From contig ONXW01000204.1 in the NCBI GenBank assembly GCA_900321915.1, forward strand, positions 1 to 5,784: DNA of 5,784 nt. Direction: 5' to 3'. Position 1 is the stretch's first letter. Each line of letters begins with the position of its first letter. Under the pieces are notes generated by a model that did not search any database, was not told the DNA's origin, and worked only from the letters and a program-made list of their open reading frames with translations. Both the position numbers and the translations under genes were made by a program. Below are positions 1 through 5,254 of the stretch, one piece after another. Source of the DNA: an uncultured Eubacteriales bacterium (lineage in GTDB: Bacteria > Bacillota > Clostridia > Lachnospirales > Lachnospiraceae).

Positions 1-558
1 ATCGACGGGACGGCGGAGCTTCTGCCGAATTACGCGCTGGAGGAAGTGCTCTGGGAGAATTTCCGGCAGGTGGGACTGCCGGAGTACACAGAAGAGGAGC
101 TTGCTTTCGCGAAGGCCCTGCATGAAACCTGTCCGGAGAACCCGGCGCCGGGATTTGCGGCCGGCCTTAATGCGGAGATGGCGGAGGAGGCGAGGAAGCT
201 CTCGAAAAACGGGACGCTCCCGCTCAACAGCTTCCTGCTGCCCCTGTACCACACCACCGGTTTTGTAGCCGGGTCCACGGATGTGGGGGATGTGAGCTGG
301 CAGACCCCGACGGCCCAGGTGCACTGCGCGGGATTTGCGGCCGGATCTCCGGGGCACAGCTGGCAGAATGTTTCCTGCGGCGGTTCTTCCATCGGCCACA
401 AGGCGCTGCTTCTGGCGGGAAAAGTCCTGGCCTGCGCGGCCATCGACCTGATGGAGCAGCCTGCGCTTCTGGAGAAAGCGAGGGAAGAGTTCGGGAGGCG
501 CTCGGCGGATGGCTATGTATGCCCCATCGAGCCCGGCGCGGTACCCACAGCCATATAG
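1..558 (+). CDS. AbgB-like M20 amidohydrolase, C-terminal part (5' end outside window)
   Basis: The reading frame is open from base 1, so the gene starts upstream; 185 residues are visible and end at TAG 556-558. The family (AbgB, p-aminobenzoyl-glutamate utilisation subunit B; M20 metallopeptidase-like amidohydrolases) hydrolyses an amide bond with a di-metal centre in the cytoplasm. Visible family landmarks, numbered from the window edge, are GSTDVGDVSW (91-100), the GHSW segment (118-121), GGSSIGHKALLLAGK (127-141) with a likely metal-binding His133, and the tail YVCPIEPGAVP (172-182). This is roughly the last 40% of a protein that is usually 430-480 residues, and it includes the end of the dimerisation domain and the closing catalytic segment. 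The true substrate cannot be told from this part. Many Clostridia carry stand-alone copies without AbgA, so a general amidohydrolase role is equally possible. The threonine aldolase-like gene follows after 12 bp, suggesting one transcript. Confidence 0.88.
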   Translation: MDGTAELLPNYALEEVLWENFRQVGLPEYTEEELAFAKALHETCPENPAPGFAAGLNAEMAEEARKLSKNGTLPLNSFLLPLYHTTGFVAGSTDVGDVSWQTPTAQVHCAGFAAGSPGHSWQNVSCGGSSIGHKALLLAGKVLACAAIDLMEQPALLEKAREEFGRRSADGYVCPIEPGAVPTAI

Positions 559-562
559 GAGG
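557..562 (+). promoter_or_regulatory. Shine-Dalgarno for the threonine aldolase gene, overlapping the upstream stop codon
   Basis: A perfect AGGAGG lies 8 nt before the ATG at 571. Its first two bases are part of the TAG stop of the amidohydrolase gene (556-558). A ribosome finishing the upstream gene therefore ends on the next gene's binding site, which favours translational coupling and fixes the start at 571. Confidence 0.85.
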
Positions 563-570
563 AGAATGCG

Positions 571-1614
571 ATGCTGAATTTTATGTGCGATTATACCAAG
601 GGAATGCATCCGGCAATCCTGGAGAAGCTCCTGGAGCTCAACGATGTCCCGTTTGTGGGATACGGATGCGATGAGATCTGTGAGAGCGCGAAGGAAAAAA
701 TCCGGAAGGCATGCGGGGTTCCGGACGCAGGCGTCTTCTTCACCGTGGGCGGGACCCAGACCAACGCCATCGTCATTGATTCCATGCTGCGGTCCTACGA
801 GGGCGTGGTCTCCGCCGAGACAGGGCATGTCAATGTCCACGAGTCCGGCGCCATCGAGTTTACGGGGCACAAGGTCCTCACCGTCCCGTCCCGCCAGGGA
901 AAGATGGACGCGGGAGACCTCAGGGACTTCCTGGAGGCCTTCCGCGCAAATCCCGCCTATGACCATATGGTTTTCCCGGGTATGGCCTATATCTCCCATC
1001 CCACCGAGGCGGGAACGCTCTACACGAAGGCGGAGCTCTCCGCCCTCTCGGCTGTGTGCCGGGAATACGGCATTCCCCTGTTCCTTGACGGGGCGAGGCT
1101 CGGCTACGGCCTGATGAGCCGGCAGACCGACGTGACCCTGCAGGATGTGGCCAGGCTCTGCGACGTGTTCTACATCGGCGGCACCAAGGTGGGCGCCCAG
1201 ATGGGCGAGGCCATCGTATTCACGAAGAACAACATGCCGGACCACTTCCTGACCATCGTCAAGCAGCACGGTGCGCTCCTGGCCAAGGGATGGATGCTGG
1301 GCCTGCAGTTTGACGTCCTGTTTACGGATAATCTCTATTTTGACATCGGCCGGTATACCATCGATATGGCGGAGAAGCTGAAAGAGGGATTTGCCCGGCG
1401 CGGGTACCGGTTTATGATCGATTCCCCCACAAACCAGCAGTTTATCATCCTGGAGAACGGGGAGATGGAAAAGCTTAAGAAGCTTGTACTCTTCGAAGAG
1501 TGGGAGAAGACGGATGAGACACACACGGCGGTGCGCTTTGCCGCCAGCTGGTCCACGAAGGAGTCGGATATTGACGAGCTCTTTGCCATTATCGACAGGG
1601 CAAAGGAGAACTGA
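571..1614 (+). CDS. Low-specificity L-threonine aldolase / beta-eliminating lyase family PLP enzyme
   Basis: This 347-residue fold-type I PLP enzyme has the usual length of the threonine aldolase family (about 340-350). The family cleaves L-threonine or L-allo-threonine to glycine and acetaldehyde in the cytoplasm. Visible motifs: GGTQTNA (60-66), which should hold the PLP phosphate; His86 in the AETGHVNVHESGA segment, at the place of the PLP-stacking His; DGARLGYG (173-180), where Asp173 would bind the PLP ring nitrogen and Arg175 the substrate carboxylate; YIGGTKVGA (201-209), with Lys206 as the Schiff-base lysine; and VRFAASW (321-327), with a second carboxylate-binding Arg322. All key residues are present, so it should be active. 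The start is fixed by AGGAGG 8 nt upstream. The next gene begins 18 bp after the stop. The family also contains D-threonine, phenylserine and other beta-hydroxy amino acid lyases, so exact substrate and stereochemistry are open; the ltaE symbol is withheld for that reason. Confidence 0.9.
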   Translation: MLNFMCDYTKGMHPAILEKLLELNDVPFVGYGCDEICESAKEKIRKACGVPDAGVFFTVGGTQTNAIVIDSMLRSYEGVVSAETGHVNVHESGAIEFTGHKVLTVPSRQGKMDAGDLRDFLEAFRANPAYDHMVFPGMAYISHPTEAGTLYTKAELSALSAVCREYGIPLFLDGARLGYGLMSRQTDVTLQDVARLCDVFYIGGTKVGAQMGEAIVFTKNNMPDHFLTIVKQHGALLAKGWMLGLQFDVLFTDNLYFDIGRYTIDMAEKLKEGFARRGYRFMIDSPTNQQFIILENGEMEKLKKLVLFEEWEKTDETHTAVRFAASWSTKESDIDELFAIIDRAKEN

Positions 1615-1632
1615 GAAAGGAAGGCATGCATT

Positions 1633-2466
1633 ATGAGGATTGAAGGAATTAAAGCGGTATATTTCAGCGCGGTCGGCAATACGAGAAAAGTCGTGGACGC
1701 CATCGCCATCTCCCTGTCCGATGAGCTCGGCGCCGAGGTGGAGACCATCGATTTCACCCTGCCGGAGAGCAGGAAGAGGGAGTACACCTTCGGGCCGGAG
1801 GACCTGGTGATCTTCGGCGTTCCGACCTACGCGGGGCGCGTCCCCAACAAGATTCTGCCCTTTGTGCAGACCCTGTTCCACGGCCAGGATACCCCGGCAG
1901 CCGCGGTGGTCACCTTCGGAAACCGGAACTTTGACAGTTCCCTCACGGAGCTGACGGAAGAGCTCGGAAAGAACGGGTTCCGGGTATTTGCCGCGGGCGC
2001 GTTTGTCTGCCGGCACGTATTCTCCGATATTATCGCGGACGGCAGGCCGGACGTGCGGGACATGGAGGTTGTGTTCGAATTCTCGAGGCGGATCGCGGAG
2101 CGCGCTGAGGGCGCGGAGAGCGTATCGGACCTTTCTGTGCCGCGGATCCGGGAGGGCGCGCCTGTGGGGCCGTACTATACGCCCCTCGGCATGGACGGAC
2201 AGCCGGCGAAGTTCCTGAAGGCGAAGGTGGTGACGGATGTGACGAAGTGCGACCGCTGCGGGCAGTGCGCGAGAGTCTGTCCCATGGGATCCATCAGCCA
2301 CGAGGACGTGCGGGAGGTGCCGGGCCCGTGCATCAAATGCCATGCCTGCGTGCGCAAATGTCCCCACGGGGCGAAGCATTTCGAGGACGAGGCGTTCCTC
2401 TCCCATGTGGCTTATCTTGAGAAGAACTACACGAGACGGGCGGAGCCGGAGATTTATCTGGGATAA
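1633..2466 (+). CDS. EFR1-family flavodoxin/ferredoxin fusion protein
   Basis: The 277-residue protein combines two electron-transfer modules. Residues 5-160 look like a flavodoxin domain: a strand leading to YFSAVGNTRKVV (10-21), where the FMN phosphate loop is expected; FGVPTYAGRVPNK (61-73); and VVTFGNRNFD (92-101), typical of the isoalloxazine loop. Residues 200-250 are a bacterial 2x[4Fe-4S] ferredoxin with two full CX2CX2CX3C motifs: Cys206, 209, 212, 216 and Cys233, 236, 239, 243, the final cysteine of each followed by Pro. There is no signal peptide or membrane segment, so it should be cytoplasmic. It would pass electrons between FMN and iron-sulfur clusters, but the partner and physiological role of this family are not established. 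AAGGAAGG at 1617-1624, 8 nt upstream, supports the start. An ATG at 1626 in another frame stops after five codons and is not used. Iron-sulfur assembly would need a desulfurase like the one encoded next, but that link is only contextual. Confidence 0.88.
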   Translation: MRIEGIKAVYFSAVGNTRKVVDAIAISLSDELGAEVETIDFTLPESRKREYTFGPEDLVIFGVPTYAGRVPNKILPFVQTLFHGQDTPAAAVVTFGNRNFDSSLTELTEELGKNGFRVFAAGAFVCRHVFSDIIADGRPDVRDMEVVFEFSRRIAERAEGAESVSDLSVPRIREGAPVGPYYTPLGMDGQPAKFLKAKVVTDVTKCDRCGQCARVCPMGSISHEDVREVPGPCIKCHACVRKCPHGAKHFEDEAFLSHVAYLEKNYTRRAEPEIYLG

Positions 2467-2467
2467 T
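2459..2467 (+). promoter_or_regulatory. Possible extended -10 promoter for the iscS-mnmA pair
   Basis: TGG followed by GATAAT (five of six matches to TATAAT) forms an extended -10 element across the stop codon of the preceding gene. No convincing -35 box lies 16-18 bp upstream. Transcription would begin near 2474, giving a 5' leader of about 53 nt containing the hairpin at 2481-2497. The 60-bp gap here is wider than the 12 and 18 bp between the upstream genes, which fits a new transcription unit. The alternative is simple read-through. Confidence 0.25.
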
Positions 2468-2480
2468 GTCTTCCGCGGCT

Positions 2481-2497
2481 GTTCCCGCGCCGGGAAC
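2481..2497 (+). other. Perfect 7-bp hairpin in the gap before iscS
   Basis: GTTCCCG (2481-2487) and CGGGAAC (2491-2497) pair perfectly around a CGC loop. No U-tract follows (the next bases are GCAGGGGC), so it is not a standard intrinsic terminator. It may stabilise the mRNA end, weaken read-through or structure the iscS leader. The spacing to the weak ribosome site (from about 2515) leaves the start codon free. Confidence 0.45.
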
Positions 2498-2526
2498 GCA
2501 GGGGCATTTCCCACGGGGTTATTGCC

Positions 2527-3774
2527 ATGAACGAGGGTAAGAAATACATCTATCTGGATCACGCGGCGACCACGGCGGCCCGGAGGGAAGTCGTGGAGGC
2601 CATGCTGCCGTATTTTACGGATATTTACGGCAACCCTTCCTCCATCTACTCCATGTCCGCCGGACAGAGGCGTGCCATCGCGGCTGCCAGGGCGAAGACG
2701 GCGGCGGCGCTGGGGGCGAAGGAGAGCGAGATCTATTTCACGGGCGGAGGTTCCGAATCCGACAACTGGGCCCTGATCGCGGCGGCAGAAGCGGGAGAGG
2801 CCCGTCTTGCCGAAGGCGGCAGGGAGCTTTCGAGTGCCGCGAAAACGGCGAAGCGGATCCGCCCCGGAAAACACATCATTACCACGAAGATTGAACACCA
2901 CGCGGTACTGCACACCTGCGCGTACCTGGAGGAGCGCGGCTTCGAGGTGACGTATCTCGGCACGGACAGGTGCGGCCGCATTTCCCCGGAGGAGCTGGAG
3001 GCGGCCATCCGCCCGGACACGGTGCTGGTATCCGTCATGGCGGCGAACAATGAGATCGGCACCATCCAGCCCCTCGCTGAGATAGGCAGGATTGCCGCGG
3101 AACACGGCGTCCTGTTCCACACGGACGCGGTGCAGGCGTTCGCCCACATGGAGCTTCCGGTAAATGAACTGGGAATTGACCTTCTCAGCGCCAGCGGCCA
3201 CAAGTTCGGCGGCCCGCGGGGCGTGGGATTTCTCTACATCCGCCGGGGGCTCAGGCTCCGGTCCTTCATCAGGGGCGGCGCCCAGGAGCGCGGCAGGCGC
3301 GCGGGGACGGAGAATACCCCGGGCATCGTGGGACTGGGCAGGGCGGTGGAGCTCGCCATGGCAGGGCTTCCGGAGAACCGCGAAAAAGAGCGTAAGCTCC
3401 GGGACCATCTGGTATCCCGCGTCCTGGCCGAAATCCCGGGCTCCCGGCTGAACGGCTGTCCGGTACCGGATTCGGCCGGCCTTCGCCTTACGAACAACGC
3501 GAACTTTGCCCTGGAGGGTGTGGACGGGGAATCCCTGCTGATTATGCTGGATATGAAAGGTGTCTGCGCCTCCGGCGGTTCCGCCTGCGCGTCGGGGTCC
3601 CTGGACCCGTCCCATGTCCTCCTGGCTGTCGGCCTGCCGGAGCAGCTGGCCCGGAGCGCGGTCCGCATGACGGTGGGCCCGGAAAACACCATGGAGGAAA
3701 TTGACCGGGCGGTGGATATACTGAAGGAATCGGTGACGGAGATAAGGAAGAGAAATGGAAGTCTGGAACCATAG
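2527..3774 (+). CDS. iscS: Cysteine desulfurase (IscS/NifS type)
   Basis: The enzyme takes sulfur from L-cysteine, forming alanine and an enzyme-bound persulfide that is passed to iron-sulfur and thiolation pathways. The 415-residue sequence opens with YIYLDHAATT (7-16), usual for this family. Visible residues: TGGGSESDN (72-80) for PLP phosphate; His124 in KIEHHAVL, stacking on PLP; Asn174 in AANNEIG; Asp200 and Gln203 in HTDAVQ; Lys226 in SASGHKFGGP as the Schiff-base lysine; RAGTENTPG (258-266); and the active Cys354 in GGSACASGSLDPSHVL, a long mobile loop typical of group I (IscS/NifS) enzymes. It is slightly longer than the usual 380-400 because of extra residues at about 88-113. The ATG at 2527 has only a degenerate ribosome site (GGGGTTAT, 2515-2522), but the motif position leaves little choice. 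The last 20 bp overlap mnmA, so the main partner is probably MnmA, as for YrvO-TrmU in Bacillus subtilis; a role in iron-sulfur cluster supply is also possible. Confidence 0.93.
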   Translation: MNEGKKYIYLDHAATTAARREVVEAMLPYFTDIYGNPSSIYSMSAGQRRAIAAARAKTAAALGAKESEIYFTGGGSESDNWALIAAAEAGEARLAEGGRELSSAAKTAKRIRPGKHIITTKIEHHAVLHTCAYLEERGFEVTYLGTDRCGRISPEELEAAIRPDTVLVSVMAANNEIGTIQPLAEIGRIAAEHGVLFHTDAVQAFAHMELPVNELGIDLLSASGHKFGGPRGVGFLYIRRGLRLRSFIRGGAQERGRRAGTENTPGIVGLGRAVELAMAGLPENREKERKLRDHLVSRVLAEIPGSRLNGCPVPDSAGLRLTNNANFALEGVDGESLLIMLDMKGVCASGGSACASGSLDPSHVLLAVGLPEQLARSAVRMTVGPENTMEEIDRAVDILKESVTEIRKRNGSLEP

Positions 3775-4870
3775 GAACAGGAAGGTTGTGGTCGGCATGT
3801 CCGGCGGGGTGGATTCCTCCGCCGCGGCGTGGATCCTGCGGCAGGAAGGGTATGACGTCATCGGCGTCACCATGGAGATATGGCAGGACGAGGAGACGGC
3901 GGCCATCGAGGAAAACGGCGGCTGCTGCGGCCTGAGCGCCGTTGAGGATGCCCGGCGGGTCGCGGAAACCATCGGCATTCCCCACTATGTCATGAATTTC
4001 AGGAAAGAATTCCGGGAAAATGTCATCGACTACTTTGTCAGCGAATACATAAGCGGCAGGACGCCGAATCCCTGCATCGCCTGCAACCGCCATGTGAAAT
4101 GGGAGTCCCTGCTCAGGCGCAGCATGGAGATCGGGGCGGACTGTATCGCCACGGGCCATTACGCGCGGGTCATTCAGCTGCCGTCCGGGCGGTGGGCGGT
4201 ACAGAAATCCGTCACGGAAGAAAAGGACCAGACCTACGCTCTCTACAACCTGACCCAGGAACAGCTTTCCAGGACCCTGATGCCGGACGGCGCGTATACC
4301 AAGACGGAGATCCGTGCCATCGCGGAGAAAGCCGGGCTCCCTGTGGCGCACAAGCCCGACAGCCAGGAAATCTGCTTCGTCCCCGACAACGACTATGCCG
4401 GCTTTATCGCCCGGGACCGGGGGATTGTCCCGGAATGCGGCAATTTCGTGGATAAGGACGGGAATATCCTGGGACGCCACAGGGGTATCATCCACTACAC
4501 CGTCGGACAGCGCCGCGGACTGGACCTTCCCATGGGACGCCGCGTCTTTGTCACGGAGATACGTCCTGAGACCAATGAGGTCGTCATCGGGGAGGGCAGC
4601 GACGTCTTTTCCGGCCGGCTCATGTGCCGGGACCTCAACTGGATGGCGAGGGAAGCGCCGGCCGTCGGAGAGAGCTTTCCGGCCTCGGTGAAAATCCGCT
4701 ACGGGCACCGGGGCGAAAATGCCCTGGTCCGGCGTACAGGGGAGGATGAGGCGGAGGTTATCTTTGATTCCCCGGTGCGGGCCATCACCCCCGGGCAGGC
4801 TGCCGTCTTTTACGACGGCGGCGTCATCGCGGGCGGCGGGACCATCCTGCGGGCGGAAAAAAGCAGATGA
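3755..4870 (+). CDS. mnmA: tRNA-specific 2-thiouridylase MnmA (TrmU)
   Basis: MnmA activates C2 of wobble uridine 34 in the Lys, Glu and Gln tRNAs with ATP and replaces oxygen by sulfur, giving s2U34. The 371-residue length is normal. The PP-loop ATP site is VVGMSGGVDSS (12-22). TGHYAR (133-138) and KDQTYALYNLTQEQL (157-171) are family signatures. The first catalytic-position cysteine is Cys110 in GRTPNPCIACN (101-111), by alignment with the E. coli segment ending in LCN; the second is Cys207 in DSQEICFVPDNDY, which takes the persulfide sulfur. The central segment HYTVGQRRGLD (247-257) and a C-terminal beta-barrel domain (about 285-371, with SVKIRYGHRG at 311-320 and FDSPVRAITPGQAAVFYDG at 337-355) complete it. 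The start lies inside iscS, preceded by AAGGAAG (3744-3750) at 4-nt spacing; the 20-bp overlap implies coupled translation with its sulfur donor. Extra cysteines (57, 58, 107) are common in Firmicutes, as far as I recall. Confidence 0.96.
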   Translation: MEVWNHRNRKVVVGMSGGVDSSAAAWILRQEGYDVIGVTMEIWQDEETAAIEENGGCCGLSAVEDARRVAETIGIPHYVMNFRKEFRENVIDYFVSEYISGRTPNPCIACNRHVKWESLLRRSMEIGADCIATGHYARVIQLPSGRWAVQKSVTEEKDQTYALYNLTQEQLSRTLMPDGAYTKTEIRAIAEKAGLPVAHKPDSQEICFVPDNDYAGFIARDRGIVPECGNFVDKDGNILGRHRGIIHYTVGQRRGLDLPMGRRVFVTEIRPETNEVVIGEGSDVFSGRLMCRDLNWMAREAPAVGESFPASVKIRYGHRGENALVRRTGEDEAEVIFDSPVRAITPGQAAVFYDGGVIAGGGTILRAEKSR

Positions 4871-4895
4871 CAAACCGGTGATTCTTTAGTATAAT
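4867..4895 (+). promoter_or_regulatory. Sigma-A promoter of the tRNA-Ser gene, overlapping the mnmA stop codon
   Basis: The -35 box ATGACA (4867-4872, five of six matches to TTGACA) and a perfect -10 box TATAAT (4890-4895) are separated by exactly 17 bp. The mnmA stop TGA (4868-4870) lies inside the -35 box. The expected start is near 4902, about 24 nt before the mature tRNA. The near-consensus quality fits a strong stable-RNA promoter. Confidence 0.85.
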
Positions 4896-4900
4896 AAACC

Positions 4901-4922
4901 GTGCCGCGCAGTGGAGCGGCAC
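4901..4922 (+). terminator. Hairpin between mnmA and tRNA-Ser; weak terminator or tRNA leader structure
   Basis: GTGCCGC (4901-4907) pairs perfectly with GCGGCAC (4916-4922) around an 8-nt loop, followed by only three Ts. As a terminator for iscS-mnmA it would be weak because the U-tract is short. It also begins almost exactly at the predicted start of the tRNA transcript, so the whole tRNA leader would fold into this stem up to 3 nt before the mature 5' end. Either role, or both, is possible. Confidence 0.45.
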
Positions 4923-4925
4923 TTT

Positions 4926-5013
4926 GGAGATGTACCCAAGTGGTTGAAGGGACCGCACTCGAAATGCGGCAGGTCGGGCAACCGGCGCGAGGGTTCAAAT
5001 CCCTCCATCTCCG
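4926..5013 (+). tRNA. tRNA-Ser, anticodon CGA (reads UCG)
   Basis: The 88-nt sequence folds as a class II tRNA. Acceptor arms GGAGATG (4926-4932) and CATCTCC (5006-5012) pair fully, with discriminator G5013 as expected for serine. The D stem is CCC/GGG (4935-4937 with 4949-4951). The anticodon stem CCGCA/TGCGG (4953-4957 with 4965-4969) encloses the loop CTCGAAA with anticodon CGA at 4960-4962. The long variable arm typical of tRNA-Ser has a GTCGG/CCGGC stem closed by GCAA. The T arm is GAGGG-TTCAAAT-CCCTC (4989-5005). The 3' CCA is not encoded and must be added after transcription. It reads UCG, a common serine codon in GC-rich genomes. Confidence 0.97.
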
Positions 5014-5024
5014 TTTGTTTTTTT
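5014..5024 (+). terminator. U-rich terminator directly after tRNA-Ser
   Basis: TTTG followed by seven Ts comes straight after the last tRNA base. The stable T arm and acceptor stem of the tRNA itself could act as the hairpin; no separate GC-rich stem exists. The same bases include the -35 region of the next promoter. Confidence 0.5.
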
Positions 5025-5043
5025 AAACATTTTATGATATAAC
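5015..5043 (+). promoter_or_regulatory. Promoter for the TPP riboswitch-thiD transcript (extended -10)
   Basis: An extended -10, TGA followed by TATAAC (5035-5043; hexamer 5038-5043, five of six matches), lies 17 bp after a weak -35 TTGTTT (5015-5020, three of six). The TGN extension compensates for the poor -35. Transcription would begin at about 5048-5050, just where the aptamer starts. An overlapping TATGAT (5033-5038) is a second possible -10. Confidence 0.6.
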
Positions 5044-5047
5044 ATTC

Positions 5048-5143
5048 AATAATGAAGGGAGCTCCTTCTTAGGGGCTGAGAGGAAACATTTCAATGTTTC
5101 GACCTGTGACCTGATTTGGATAATGCCAACGTAGGGAAATATT
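5048..5143 (+). promoter_or_regulatory. TPP riboswitch (THI element) aptamer
   Basis: The conserved cores of the thiamin pyrophosphate aptamer are all present: GGGGCTGAGA (5072-5081), ACCTGATTTGGATAATGCC (5109-5127) and CGTAGGGA (5130-5137). Stems that can be drawn: P1 AATAAT/AATATT (5048-5053 with 5138-5143, one A-A mismatch); P2 AGG/CCT (5056-5058 with 5103-5105); P3 CTCC/GGGG (5062-5065 with 5072-5075); an extra P3a hairpin GAAACAT-TTCA-ATGTTTC (5083-5100); P4 CCT/AGG (5110-5112 with 5133-5135); P5 TTGG/CCAA (5116-5119 with 5126-5129). It binds TPP in the nascent RNA. Together with the intrinsic terminator downstream and thiD, it should switch the operon off when TPP is plentiful. P1 limits are approximate. 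Confidence 0.97.
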
Positions 5144-5157
5144 TCTTTTGTCGCGGA

Positions 5158-5189
5158 GCGGTTGTCCTGTATCAGGGCAGCCGTTTTTT
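5158..5189 (+). terminator. Intrinsic terminator of the TPP riboswitch expression platform
   Basis: CGGTTGTCCT (5159-5168) pairs with AGGGCAGCCG (5174-5183), including two G-U pairs, around a 5-nt loop. Six Ts (5184-5189) follow at once. G5158 can add a G-U pair with the first T. The competing antiterminator may be GGGA (5134-5137) with TCCT (5165-5168), extended by AAT/GTT (5139-5141 with 5161-5163). It would use bases needed for P4, so TPP binding would free the terminator. The terminator is seen directly; the antiterminator is inferred. Confidence 0.88.
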
Positions 5190-5240
5190 GTGCTGTGAGC
5201 CGGCAGTGCAGTATACATTGCCCCGGGCTGCGCAGGCACA
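5189..5240 (+). other. Long bulged hairpin in the thiD leader
   Basis: Four stacked helices give about 20 pairs: TGTG/CACA (5189-5192 with 5237-5240), CTGTG/CGCAG (5193-5197 with 5231-5235), AGCC/GGCT (5198-5201 with 5226-5229) and GGCAGTG/CATTGCC (5202-5208 with 5216-5222). G5236, G5230 and 5223-5225 are bulged, and the apical loop has 7 nt. It starts at the last U of the riboswitch terminator, so it exists only in read-through mRNA. No U-tract follows, so it is not a second terminator. The role is unknown. Confidence 0.5.
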
Positions 5241-5254
5241 CGGAAGGGATAATA

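Noticed and set aside
151..344. Direct repeat GGATTTGCGGCCGG at 151-164 and 331-344
   Set aside because: Both copies encode GFAAG in frame within one conserved gene; there are only two copies, with no flanking structure, so this is probably codon-usage coincidence.
30..443. Minus-strand open frame opposite the amidohydrolase gene
   Set aside because: The plus strand encodes clear AbgB motifs here; the antisense product has no recognisable features.
3542..4873. A 443-codon open frame on the minus strand opposite iscS and mnmA
   Set aside because: It is antisense to two well-supported genes and its product is Pro/Arg/Gly/Asp-rich without domains. Long antisense frames are expected in GC-rich coding DNA.
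4926..5150. T-box or other amino-acid riboswitch near tRNA-Ser
   Set aside because: No T-box sequence or specifier stem is seen; the leader elements match a TPP riboswitch, and the tRNA folds as a normal gene.
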